Source: Lachnospiraceae bacterium
GTDB lineage: Bacteria; Bacillota; Clostridia; Lachnospirales; Lachnospiraceae
Assembly (NCBI GenBank): GCA_017938145.1
Contig: JAGBCB010000024.1
Span: 1 to 41,241, forward strand
Direction: 5' to 3'
Length of the DNA stretch: 41,241 nt
A model generated the notes under the pieces. The model was not told the origin of the DNA, searched no databases, and was given only the letters and a program-made list of their open reading frames with translations. Shown here piece after piece: positions 8,584-17,900 of the stretch. The position numbers and the translations under genes are program-made. Position 1 is the stretch's first letter, and the number at the start of each line of letters is the position of its first letter.

Positions 8584-10839
8584 CTATTTCTGAATCTTAT
8601 TTAATTCTGCGTTTAATCCAAGAAGCTGCTCCTTGGTCATCTTTACGCCTGCTGCGCCCATGAGGCCTACCATACGGAGTACGGTAAAGCTTCCGAGCAT
8701 TGCCATCATGCCATCGGCCTGAGCCATCATTTCGGCAGGGGTTCTGTCGCCGCCCATCATGCCGCCGGTCATACTGCCCATCATCTGCATGAAGAATGCC
8801 TTGCCTGCAGGATTCTGCATAATATCGGAGAGCTTGTCGTTTAAGGAGAAGTAGCCTTCCGGTGCGGTAATGTCGAACCAGTTAAGAACGGCACCCTTTT
8901 CTACTAAGCGGTAAGCATCATTAAACTTGTCCACCTTATTGATAACGCCGGAATCCTTGCAATTTCCTGCAACAGCAACTAATTCGGTCTTGCCAACGTT
9001 TGGAACGTTAAAGTAGAAGAAGTGAACGTCGCTGGTCTGCTTGCCAAGGCTCTTGCCGTTAGCAAAAAGCTCAACTTCAGGTAAGTTGGAGTAAACGGTA
9101 ACCTTGGTAACATCTTCTACACGGTCTACGTATCTCTTACCGCAAAGGTGTACGAAAGGAGCCTCTGCCGGGTCACGGAGCCATGCCTTGTAAGCGTAGA
9201 AGGAATCCTTCTTATACTTACGGTCGAAGGTCATTAAGCCCTTGTGGTTCTGGCCGTTTTCGCCGCCTTCGTTTCTTGCGTCGGCACCGAAGTCGAACAT
9301 GTTCCAAACATGGGTTGCCCACATGTATTTTCTGGTGAATAACTGCTTGATTAATTCTTCATGGTAGTATGCCTGATATTCCTCAGTGTAGTCACCCTGC
9401 TCCGGATTGGAGGTGTGCCAGTTGAGAGCCTCACAACCGTACTCGGAACAACCGATTGGCTGATTTGGATACTTCTCATGGAACCGGTCGAACCAAGGAC
9501 CGTTCATGGAAGTGTCGCCGCCGTACCAGCCGAAGTAGTGGTTGTAGGAAACGGTATCCGGAATGTGAACGTATTCTTCGTCCATGTCACACATGGAAAC
9601 GCAAGCCATAGTGGTAAGACGGGTTTTGTCCATTTCGTGGCACAGGTCGTTTAAAATACGGTGGTTTTCAAGTAAGTCAGGGTCTGCAGCACCGCCCATG
9701 GTGATTTCGTTGGATAAGCCCCAAACGACGATGGATGGGTGGTTGTAGTTCTGTGTGATGAGCTCCTTCATCTGGGAGATGGTGTTCTCACGGCCGCCCG
9801 GCATATGGGTGGAGATGTAAGGAATTTCTGCCCAGATAACCATACCGTATTCGTCACATAAATCGTAGAAATACTGGTCATGCTGATAGTGGGCAAGACG
9901 GATGGTGGTTGCACCTACTTCGTAGATGTACTCCATATCTTCTTTATGATGCTCAGGAAGCAGTGCATTACCGATGCCCCATCTGTCCTGATGGCGGGAA
10001 ACACCGCGGAGAGGATAGGACTCGCCGTTTAAGATGAAACCTTCTTCCGGATCAATCTTGTAGGTACGGCAGCCGAAGCGTGCGCTGACAGCGTCGAGAA
10101 CTTCTTCGCCTTCTACCAGGGAAATTTCTGCGGTGTAAAGATATGGGTCTTTACGGCCATGCCATAAATGAGCCTTTTCGATGTTTAAAGTAACCTTGGT
10201 TTCGGTTGCATCTACGGTAGTTTCTGCAACAAGGCATCCGCAAGGTCTCTTTAACTTGTAAACCAGCTTCTGGCCTGCCTTAGCGTTGGTAAGGAAAGCT
10301 TCTACGGTAACCTCTGCGTCTTCTCCTTTAACGATAGGAGTAACAGCAAGACCAGGACCTCCGTAGTAGTCGAGGTCGAAGTGGGAGTTGTTTACTGCAA
10401 GGATGTTTACGTCACGGTACATACCGCCATAGAAGGTGAAGTCTGCGTTCTGTGGGTAAACGGTATTGTTTGCTCTGTTATCAACAGCAACAACTACCAG
10501 GTTTTCTGCTTCTAAGGAGTCTGTAATATCAACTCTCCAGGTGGAGTAACCGCCGTCATGATGAGCTAAGTTCTTGCCGTTTACGTAAAGGTCTGCAGAG
10601 GAGTTAGTGCCGCGGAATTCTAAGTAATAGCGGTCAGCTTCCGGTAAGTCAAGCTTGGAAAGCTTTTTTGCATAGTAACATACGCCACGGTAGTAATCGG
10701 CGTCGCCGTCCTGGCCGTCGATGGCGTTCCAGGAGTGAGGGATGTTAACAAAATCCCACTTTTCAGGCAGAGTGGTTGGTACTGCATCGGCATTTTTGGT
10801 AAATGCCCATTTTGCATTAAAATTGATAATCTGTCGCAT
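8584..10839 (-). CDS. glycoside hydrolase family 2 (beta-galactosidase/beta-glucuronidase type)
   Basis: This is a 751-residue protein without a signal peptide, so cytoplasmic. It has the usual GH2 order: N-terminal jelly-roll (about 1-165), immunoglobulin-like domain (165-260), then TIM barrel (260-560). The acid/base is probably E378 in VWGLSNE and the nucleophile E466 in GCSEYGCE. A C-terminal beta-domain (about 575-640) is followed by an odd methionine-rich tail (about 15 Met between 674 and 734), ending in a helix-like LGLNAELNKIQK. Substrate cannot be fixed from sequence; galactoside, glucuronide or another beta-linked side chain of xylan are candidates. AAGGAG lies seven bases before the ATG. 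It follows gntR by 32 bases and is co-transcribed with it. Confidence 0.9.
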   Translation of the reverse strand: MRQIINFNAKWAFTKNADAVPTTLPEKWDFVNIPHSWNAIDGQDGDADYYRGVCYYAKKLSKLDLPEADRYYLEFRGTNSSADLYVNGKNLAHHDGGYSTWRVDITDSLEAENLVVVAVDNRANNTVYPQNADFTFYGGMYRDVNILAVNNSHFDLDYYGGPGLAVTPIVKGEDAEVTVEAFLTNAKAGQKLVYKLKRPCGCLVAETTVDATETKVTLNIEKAHLWHGRKDPYLYTAEISLVEGEEVLDAVSARFGCRTYKIDPEEGFILNGESYPLRGVSRHQDRWGIGNALLPEHHKEDMEYIYEVGATTIRLAHYQHDQYFYDLCDEYGMVIWAEIPYISTHMPGGRENTISQMKELITQNYNHPSIVVWGLSNEITMGGAADPDLLENHRILNDLCHEMDKTRLTTMACVSMCDMDEEYVHIPDTVSYNHYFGWYGGDTSMNGPWFDRFHEKYPNQPIGCSEYGCEALNWHTSNPEQGDYTEEYQAYYHEELIKQLFTRKYMWATHVWNMFDFGADARNEGGENGQNHKGLMTFDRKYKKDSFYAYKAWLRDPAEAPFVHLCGKRYVDRVEDVTKVTVYSNLPEVELFANGKSLGKQTSDVHFFYFNVPNVGKTELVAVAGNCKDSGVINKVDKFNDAYRLVEKGAVLNWFDITAPEGYFSLNDKLSDIMQNPAGKAFFMQMMGSMTGGMMGGDRTPAEMMAQADGMMAMLGSFTVLRMVGLMGAAGVKMTKEQLLGLNAELNKIQK

Positions 10840-10871
10840 GTAAATCTCCTTTTCTTTTTATTTGAAATTTT

Positions 10872-11567
10872 TTATTCGCTTGTAGTGAAGTAGTCCGGAT
10901 AGTCACGGATTACCTTCATGCTGGAGTTGAAACCGTCATACAGGTGATGGCTGATGCACTCATCCAAGGCTTCTAAATCTTTGTTGACGATGCAGTCCCA
11001 AATCTGCTCATGCTCATTGTAGAGGCGCTGCAGTTCATTTTTACCCGCAAGGTTAATGAAGGTACGGAACCGTTCGTATTGGGAATTGACAGCGGCATAA
11101 AATAAAGAAATATTTTTGCGTCCGGCCAGCTCGTACAATGAATAATGGAATTCGTTATCGTACACAATAAACGTGCGGGCCATTTCTTCCAACGGAATGT
11201 CGGATTCCAACAATTCCTTTTGTTTTTGAAGGAGCAGGCAGATTTTATATTCCTGCGATTTGTTCAAGGTTTTCGAAAGCTCCCGGAAAATGGACTGCTC
11301 CAGGGTACATCTCATGTAGAGAATGTCGGAAACCGTACGAAGGTCGATCAGGGAAACAAAGGTGCCGATGTGGGGCTTGATTTCCAGTAATCCTTCAATT
11401 TCCAAAATTTTGAATGCGTCCCGGACCGGAGTTCGGGAAGTTTGGAAACGGGCAGCGGTTTCGATTTCGCCGATGGAGGTTCCCGGAGGAAGCTCCAAAT
11501 GTAGTATTTCCTCACGTAATTTGCGGTATACCTGCTGGTAGGTACCGGAGTGATTTTTCTTTTCCAT
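10872..11567 (-). CDS. GntR-family regulator, FCD (FadR-type) subfamily
   Basis: The 231-residue protein has an N-terminal winged helix (about 10-75: YRKLREEILHLELPPGTSI...TSRTPVRDAFKILEIEGLL) and a C-terminal all-helical FCD ligand domain (about 85-215). In this family the FCD domain often binds a metal and a small carboxylic acid such as a uronate or its catabolite. The start at 11567 is chosen over an upstream in-frame ATG because AGGAG stands eight bases before it, and the family begins at this point. It heads an operon with GH2 and diverges from the GPH symporter. It probably senses a hexuronate-related acid (inference from neighbours). Confidence 0.9.
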   Translation of the reverse strand: MEKKNHSGTYQQVYRKLREEILHLELPPGTSIGEIETAARFQTSRTPVRDAFKILEIEGLLEIKPHIGTFVSLIDLRTVSDILYMRCTLEQSIFRELSKTLNKSQEYKICLLLQKQKELLESDIPLEEMARTFIVYDNEFHYSLYELAGRKNISLFYAAVNSQYERFRTFINLAGKNELQRLYNEHEQIWDCIVNKDLEALDECISHHLYDGFNSSMKVIRDYPDYFTTSE

Positions 11568-11621
11568 GTTATTTCTCCTAAGTTTTCCTTGGTATTCAGG
11601 ACGACTTGTCCCATTGGATAT

Positions 11622-11710
11622 ATTATATTCCGAAAATGGCAAAAGGTCAATAACTTGTATACAAGAAAATGTGTGGAAAAACTAAATTTTTAATAAAAAC
11701 TTTGTACAAA
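11622..11710. promoter_or_regulatory. gntR promoter and palindromic operator candidates
   Basis: On the minus strand TTGACC (11645-11650), 17 bases, TATAAT (11622-11627) is a near-consensus promoter for gntR-GH2. The perfect 12-base palindrome CTTGTATACAAG (11654-11665) lies three bases upstream of its -35, and a second palindrome, TTTGTACAAA (11701-11710), lies further towards the symporter gene. Both fit the GT-N(0-2)-AC pattern of FadR-type GntR operators. No clear promoter for the symporter was found. Confidence 0.65.
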
Positions 11711-11838
11711 ATGCATAAAAGAAGAGGTAGAAATAAAGAAAAAGTGGAAAAAAGGAACAAAATCGGAGGAAATTTGAAAAAAGCTTGTATGCATATGAAG
11801 GGAAGATAGCATAAAAAGAAAGGTGAAGGGATTCCGAG

Positions 11839-13248
11839 ATGGGAAAAAACAGAGAAGTAATCGACAGAAAATTTGGTTGGAGAGATAAATTGGGATATTT
11901 GTTTGGAGATTTCGGAAATGATTTTACATTCATTTTATCCTCCAGCTTTTTACTTAAATTTTATACGGATGTTATGGGAATATCTGCCGCTGTGGTAGGT
12001 GTGGTTATGATGGTTGCACGGTTTGTGGATGCTTTTACGGATGTGGCTATGGGACGGATTTGTGACCGTACGGGAGCAACCGCTGCCGGAAAGTTCAAAC
12101 CATGGATTCTCAGAATGTGCGGTCCGGTTGCTATCGCTTCCTTTTTGATTTATCAGAGCGGTTTTGCGGATATGCCGATTTGGTTTAAGACGGTGTGGCT
12201 GTTTGTGACTTACATTTTATGGGGTTCTATATTTTATACTGCGATTAATATCCCGTACGGTTCCATGGCGTCTGCGGTTTCTGCAGAACCGGGAGACCGC
12301 CAGTCGTTATCTACTTACCGGAGCATCGGAGGTACTTTGGCAGGACTGATTATCGGCGCCGGAGTTCCGTTGCTGGCATATAAAACAGATGCGGCGGGAA
12401 ATACCGTGTTGGATGGCGGAAGCTTTACCTTCATTGCAGGCGTGTTTTCCGTGCTGGCAGTAGGCTGTTATCTGCTTTGCTACCTGCTTACGACAGAGCG
12501 GGTAAAATTTTCTTCCGAGGTGAAACAGAAAAAAGAAAACAGCAGTGTGTTTGTTATGTTAAAAAATGCAGCGGGCAACCGGGCGCTGATTTCTATTATT
12601 GCGGCTTCGGTAGTGATGCTTTTGGCACAGCTTACCATGCAGTCCATGGCAAATTATGTGTATCCGAATTTTTACGGTAATACTACCGCCCAGTCCGCTT
12701 CCACCATAACCATGGTGATAGCGATGTTTGTGGCGGCAGGACTGGCAAAGCCGTTAGCGGAACGGTTCGGTAAGGCAGAAATCAGTGTGGTATCGAATCT
12801 GCTGGCTGCTGTAGTTTGTTTTGTGATATTTTTTATCCGGCCGGAGAATGTATGGATGTATGTGGCTCTTATGACACTTTGCTGGCTGGGCCTTGGAATG
12901 TTTTCCATGGTGAACTGGTCTCTGATTACCGATGTGATTGATTATTCGGAATTAAAAAACGGCATCCGGGAGGACGGTTCCGTGTATGCACTTTATTCCT
13001 TTGCAAGAAAGCTTGGCCAGGCTGCTGCAGCCGGAGTGTCCGGCGGATTGCTTACCTTGATCGGATACAGTGATGCTACTGCCTTTGAACCGTCGGTAAC
13101 CAATGGAATATTTAATATCTCCACCCTGGTTCCGGCAATCGGTTTTTTACTGTTGGCGCTTATTTTATGGTTCTGGTATCCGCTTCATAAAAAACAGGTG
13201 GAAGCAAACGTGGAGAAACTTAAGAAAAAGCGGGATGAAAATGTCTGA
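11839..13248 (+). CDS. GPH-family sugar:cation symporter
   Basis: A 469-residue integral membrane protein with about 12 hydrophobic helices. The beginning (KLGYLFGDFGNDFTFILSSSFLLKFYTDVMGI) and the motif DAFTDVAMGRICDRT, plus the repeat-like SLITDVIDYSELKNGIREDGSVYALYSFARKLGQA, identify the glycoside-pentoside-hexuronide:cation symporter family. It likely imports xylo-oligosaccharides, a glycoside or a hexuronide released by the neighbouring esterases and glycosidases. The ribosome site (AAAGGTGAAGGG) is imperfect. It diverges from gntR and reads into the esterase gene 86 bases downstream, so the two probably form an operon. Confidence 0.92.
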   Translation: MGKNREVIDRKFGWRDKLGYLFGDFGNDFTFILSSSFLLKFYTDVMGISAAVVGVVMMVARFVDAFTDVAMGRICDRTGATAAGKFKPWILRMCGPVAIASFLIYQSGFADMPIWFKTVWLFVTYILWGSIFYTAINIPYGSMASAVSAEPGDRQSLSTYRSIGGTLAGLIIGAGVPLLAYKTDAAGNTVLDGGSFTFIAGVFSVLAVGCYLLCYLLTTERVKFSSEVKQKKENSSVFVMLKNAAGNRALISIIAASVVMLLAQLTMQSMANYVYPNFYGNTTAQSASTITMVIAMFVAAGLAKPLAERFGKAEISVVSNLLAAVVCFVIFFIRPENVWMYVALMTLCWLGLGMFSMVNWSLITDVIDYSELKNGIREDGSVYALYSFARKLGQAAAAGVSGGLLTLIGYSDATAFEPSVTNGIFNISTLVPAIGFLLLALILWFWYPLHKKQVEANVEKLKKKRDENV

Positions 13249-13334
13249 TTTTTATGGTTACAAATGAGGGAAAACGTTGTATGATAGGGATAACGAAAAA
13301 GAGAGGAAACGGCAACATTATGCCGGAGAAAAAT

Positions 13335-14855
13335 ATGAAAAAGATAATTTACTGTGCGGCAGTGTTTTCTGATCACTGCGTATTGCAAAGAGATAAGGAA
13401 ATCAGAGTATGGGGCTGTGCCCCTCACGGAGTAAAAATAGAAGTATGTCTCGGTGATATAAAGGCGGAAACAACAGCCCGGGGAAGCGCATGGGAGGTAT
13501 CCCTTCCTTCCATGAAAGCCGGTGGACCATATGTGCTGGAAGTAACTTCCGAAGGAAAGGTCTATCAGCATTTTGAAGATGTCATGATTGGTGAAGTGTG
13601 GCTGGCAGGAGGCCAGTCCAACATGGAATATATGTTGAAGCAGGATGCGGACGGTAAAGCAGCACTTTCCCGTATGGCAGACTCTAATGTGCGTTACTAT
13701 CAGGTACAGCAGGTGCCTTTTATGGATGATTACTTTTACCGGGTAGAACAGGAAAACCACTGGATGCTGCCGGATGATGAAGAAAAGGATACCTGGTCTG
13801 CGGTGGGCTTTTATTTTGCAGAACGTCTGGCAAAGGAACTGGGGGTAACGGTTGGTGTTATCGGCTGCAACTGGGGCGGTACTTCTGCAAGTGCATGGCA
13901 GGATAAAGAAAGTATTTTGCGTCATGAGGATACAAAAATTTACTGGGAAGAATATGCGGATTTAATTGCAAAGCAAAATCCGGAGGAATATGAAAAAGAG
14001 CGGATTGAGTACTTTAACTACCAGGCGGACTGGCAGCCGAGAATGGATGCTTATTATGCCGCAAATCCTACCTCGTCCTGGGAAGATGCACTGGCTGCGG
14101 TTGGCGAAGCAAAATGGCCGGGACCGATGGGACCAAAGCATGAATTCCGTCCGGCAGGACTGTATGAATGCATGTTGAAGCGGGTGGTTCCGTATACACT
14201 GGGCGGTGTTATTTATTATCAGGGGGAAAGTGATGACCATCGTTCGGAGGCCTACTATCATTTGTTTGGCAGCCTGATTGAAACCTGGAGAAGAGAGTTC
14301 AGGGAGGAAAAACTTCCGTTTTTGTGTGTACAGCTGCCGATTCATCATTACGACGGAGATAAGGTAATGGATAAGTGGTGTGCCATCCGGGATGCTCAGA
14401 TGCGCCTGCACTTAGAAGGTGTGGTAACCGGTATTGCGGTGGCATTGGAGTGTGGTGAATACAACAACATTCATCCGGTACATAAAACAGAAGTGGCAAG
14501 AAGGCTTGCCATTCAGGCCCTGTATCACGTATTTGGAATTGGAACCGAGGAAGAAGTTTACGGACCGGTGTTCCGCTCCTGTATGGCAAAAGGTTCAAAA
14601 TTGTTTATCAATTTTTATCATGCGGAACACGGATTTTCCGTCCGGGGAGAGGAAATTAAGAACTTTGAAATTGCGGGAACAGACGGTAAGTTTGTACCTG
14701 CAGTGGCAGAAATAAAAGGAAGTTCTGTTGTACTTAAAAACAGCATGGTAAAGGCACCGGTGGCAGCCCGCTATATGTGGATTGATTATGCGGAAGTAAC
14801 CCTGTTTGGAGAAAACGGCCTTCCGGTGGCGCCGTTTAATACTTTACCGCAATAA
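13335..14855 (+). CDS. sialate O-acetylesterase-like carbohydrate esterase (SASA domain)
   Basis: SGNH-fold carbohydrate esterase, about 506 residues, without signal peptide, so probably acting on imported acetylated oligosaccharides. In a xylan locus the likely job is removing acetyl groups from xylo-oligosaccharides rather than from sialic acid. The nucleophile is probably S95 in GGQSNMEY; other SASA blocks are GCNWGGTSASAW, YYQGESDDH and NNIHPVHKTEVARRLA, which carries the histidine. The acidic residue usually just before that histidine is Asn here, worth checking. I place the start at 13335 because GGAG is six bases upstream and the fold begins at KKIIYCAAVF. In-frame ATGs at 13281 and 13320 remain possible. 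Confidence 0.85.
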   Translation: MKKIIYCAAVFSDHCVLQRDKEIRVWGCAPHGVKIEVCLGDIKAETTARGSAWEVSLPSMKAGGPYVLEVTSEGKVYQHFEDVMIGEVWLAGGQSNMEYMLKQDADGKAALSRMADSNVRYYQVQQVPFMDDYFYRVEQENHWMLPDDEEKDTWSAVGFYFAERLAKELGVTVGVIGCNWGGTSASAWQDKESILRHEDTKIYWEEYADLIAKQNPEEYEKERIEYFNYQADWQPRMDAYYAANPTSSWEDALAAVGEAKWPGPMGPKHEFRPAGLYECMLKRVVPYTLGGVIYYQGESDDHRSEAYYHLFGSLIETWRREFREEKLPFLCVQLPIHHYDGDKVMDKWCAIRDAQMRLHLEGVVTGIAVALECGEYNNIHPVHKTEVARRLAIQALYHVFGIGTEEEVYGPVFRSCMAKGSKLFINFYHAEHGFSVRGEEIKNFEIAGTDGKFVPAVAEIKGSSVVLKNSMVKAPVAARYMWIDYAEVTLFGENGLPVAPFNTLPQ

Positions 14856-14892
14856 TTGGGCAGAAAAAGAAAATAAATGACGTGAAAGAATA

Positions 14893-14960
14893 TCCTCTTA
14901 GTTGGTATAATGATGCAAAACGGAAAAACAAATCATTATAATATAAGAGGAGGTATTACA
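14893..14960 (+). promoter_or_regulatory. GH115 promoter and Shine-Dalgarno-pairing inverted repeat
   Basis: TTGGTATAAT (14902-14911) is an extended -10 with no good -35. The -10 lies in the left arm of a long inverted repeat. TCCTCTTA (14893-14900) pairs with TAAGAGGA (14944-14951), and TATAATGAT (14906-14914) pairs with ATCATTATA (14932-14940). The right outer arm includes most of the ribosome site GAGGAGG (14947-14953). RNA started at this promoter (about 14918) would lack the left arms, while read-through RNA from the upstream esterase gene would contain both. Confidence 0.55.
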
Positions 14961-17900
14961 ATGAAACGTGGCATGAAACGCTTTCTCTGCCTGTTCCTGG
15001 TGTTGTGCATGATGTCCGGTTGTGCTTCACCGGCGGATAAAGGAACGGAGGGGACTATTACACCAACCAATAAACCGGTAGAGGAGAGTACACCAACGGT
15101 TGCGCCAACACCAACGGTAGAACCGACTGTGGAACCAACTGCTGCACCGACAGAAGAACCGGCAGAACCGACACCGACACCGGTGATTGCAGTATTTGTT
15201 CCGGAAAATCCGGTGGGGGATGCGGTTGTTCTGGCTGACAAGACAGGTGCTGCTCCGGTTTATATTGATGCGAACGGTCCTGCTTTTGCGGGCCTTCGCC
15301 TGATTGCTGATGCAGTGGCCGGGGATATTGAAGCGGTTACGGGACAAAAGCCGGTAGTGGTCAATGTGGAACCGGTACAGGGGGTTATGATTGTAGCCGG
15401 TCTGGTGGATGAAGAAATCATTACCAAAGAAGGCCTTACCTGGGATATTACACCAAGTGATGAGAACTTTAAATCTGCGGATTTTGAACGCTATCAGATT
15501 CGGGTAAAGAAAGACGGAGATAAGACCAAGGTGATTGTAGCCGGTGCGGATAAGCGCGGTACTATCTATGGTTTATTCCACATTACACAGGATTTGTGCG
15601 GCGTCAGCCCTTGGATTTGGTGGGCAGATGCAAAGCCTGTCCATCAGGATGTGTTATCCTTTGAGGCGGCAGAACTGGAAATTACTTCAAAACGTCCTTC
15701 TGTTAATTACAGAGGTTTCTTTTTAAATGATGAAAATCCGGCTTTGGACGGTTTTGCAGACAGCCATTTCGGCGGTCTGAACTATATGTTCTACAGCCAC
15801 GTATTTGAACTGATGCTTCGTTTAAAGGGTAACTACTTATGGCCTGCCATGTGGTCCAATTCCTTCAATTTGGATGGTATGGAAGGTGTAGACGGAAAGT
15901 TCAAGGAGCTGGAAAAAGAGTATCATTACATGTTAAACGGTGTGATGCATATTGACTCTTATCCGGAAGATGTAAAAGAATACCGGGTACAGAATATTAA
16001 CCGTCTTTACGGTGAAAAGGTGCCGGAAGTCAAGGGTGGTACAGAGGATGGCTGCCTTGGAGAAGGTTCTTATCCGATGTATCTTGCCAATGCGGTACTG
16101 GCTGACTTTTACGGCGTTATGATAGGTGCTTCCCATCATGAACCGATGGCCCGTGCCGGTGCGGAATGGGGAAGATTTAAGGGAACCTATTATTCCCAGG
16201 GGGAAGAGCCGGGTGCAAAGTCCGGTGCATGGAACTACTATCAGAATGTGGAAAATATCTCCAACTTCTGGAGTGACTCTATTGCCAGAAACGGTAACTT
16301 TTCCAACAACCTGTATACGGTAGGTATGCGTGGTGAAAACGACAGTGCACTGACAGATGCAAATGGTAAAAAACTGACTCTGGCTGAAAATGCCCAGATG
16401 TTAAAGGATATTTTAGTAAAGCAGGATTCTATCCTGCAGAAGTTTAACCAGGCAGATACCACCAGACTTCTCTGCCTGTATAAAGAAGTGGAAACCTGCT
16501 GGTACGGGGGCACCCGTAATAATCCAAGTAAGGCAGACGACAGCTTTGCCCTCAGAAAGGACCCTGTAGTACAGGAAATGCTTGGTGCCGACACCAATAA
16601 TATTGTTATGTTCTGTGAGGATAATAACGGTTATTTACGTACCTTAGGCGAATACGGGGAAAAGGATGATTACAACTACGGTTTGTATTATCACTTTGAC
16701 TATGTAGGCGGTCCAAAGACATCCATGTGGATTAACACCATGCCGTTACAGCGTACCTGGGATAACATGACTACCGCATATGAATACGGTGTGGATGATG
16801 CCTGGATTGTAAATGTTGGTGACTTAAAGCCGATGGAACTGCCGATGACCTATTTCCTGGATCTTGCTTACGATTTTGAAACTTACGGAAGCAGCAATCC
16901 GAACAGTGTGGAAGAATACACAAAGAACTGGGTAAAACAGCAGTTTGCAGCAGGTAATTTAAGCGAAGAGGAAGTGGCTGAGGTTGCAGCAATTCTTACC
17001 GGATATACCGATATGAACGGTGCGGTTAAGCCGGAAAGCTTATTCGCAGATACCTACAGTGTTTTAAATTATAATGAAGTACAGAGACATTTAAAGGGAG
17101 CTCTGCAGCTGGAGGAACTGGCAGACAAATATCTGGCAAAATTCGAGAATACGGAGCTTTACGATGCTTATTATGAACTGGTATATTATCCGGCTGCAGC
17201 AACAGCAAACTTAAACCAGTTATGGATGTATATGGCATTAAACCAGCAGTATGCAAAGCGTGGCAGTCTGCTCGCCAATGTATACGGAAAACTGGTGGAG
17301 GAGGCGCTGGATGCAGACCGTGCCCTCACAGCTACATATAATACCCTCGGCGGTGATTTAAACGGTAAAGACAAATGGTATCGCATGATGGTATCTGCGC
17401 CGGGCAACGGTGAAAAGGTTGCCGGACTGAAGGCACATGCCCATATGGCTTATAACAGCTGGAATCATGAATCCAGCTTGGAAATTATTCCGGCTACTGT
17501 GGAAGCTACCGTAGGAAGTCAGCTGATTGTTGATGTGGCAGGTAATGAAAAGGGTTATTCCTCCGGAACGGTATCCATGCCGGTCTTTTATAATCTGAAC
17601 AAGGAGGCTCATGCCCTGACGCTCAGCAACGGTGGCGGAGAATATCTTTTCTATGAAATTACCGATGTGCCTGACTGGGTAATTATCGATGGCCAGACAG
17701 AAAGCGGATTTTATGTAAGCCGTGTTCTTGGTGTATCGGTTGACTGGAATAAGGTTACAAAGGATACAGAAGGCAGTTTCAAGGTTATCAGCGGAGACCA
17801 GACGGTTACCGTTGATGTGGCGGCTAAGATTGTGACCGTACCGGAAAATATCCATGAGAAAGCTGCTTTTGTGCTGAATGGAGAGGTTTCCGTGGTGGCA

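Noticed and set aside
11774-11809. Possible 11-residue leader peptide (TTG start after GGAGGA) before the symporter gene
   Set aside because: The TTG start, tiny size and lack of any attenuator structure make it indistinguishable from chance.
13185-13925. Antisense open frame of 246 codons opposite the symporter end and esterase start
   Set aside because: It overlaps two genes with clear family motifs, has no ribosome site, and its composition (Cys/His/Phe rich) is typical of a shadow frame.
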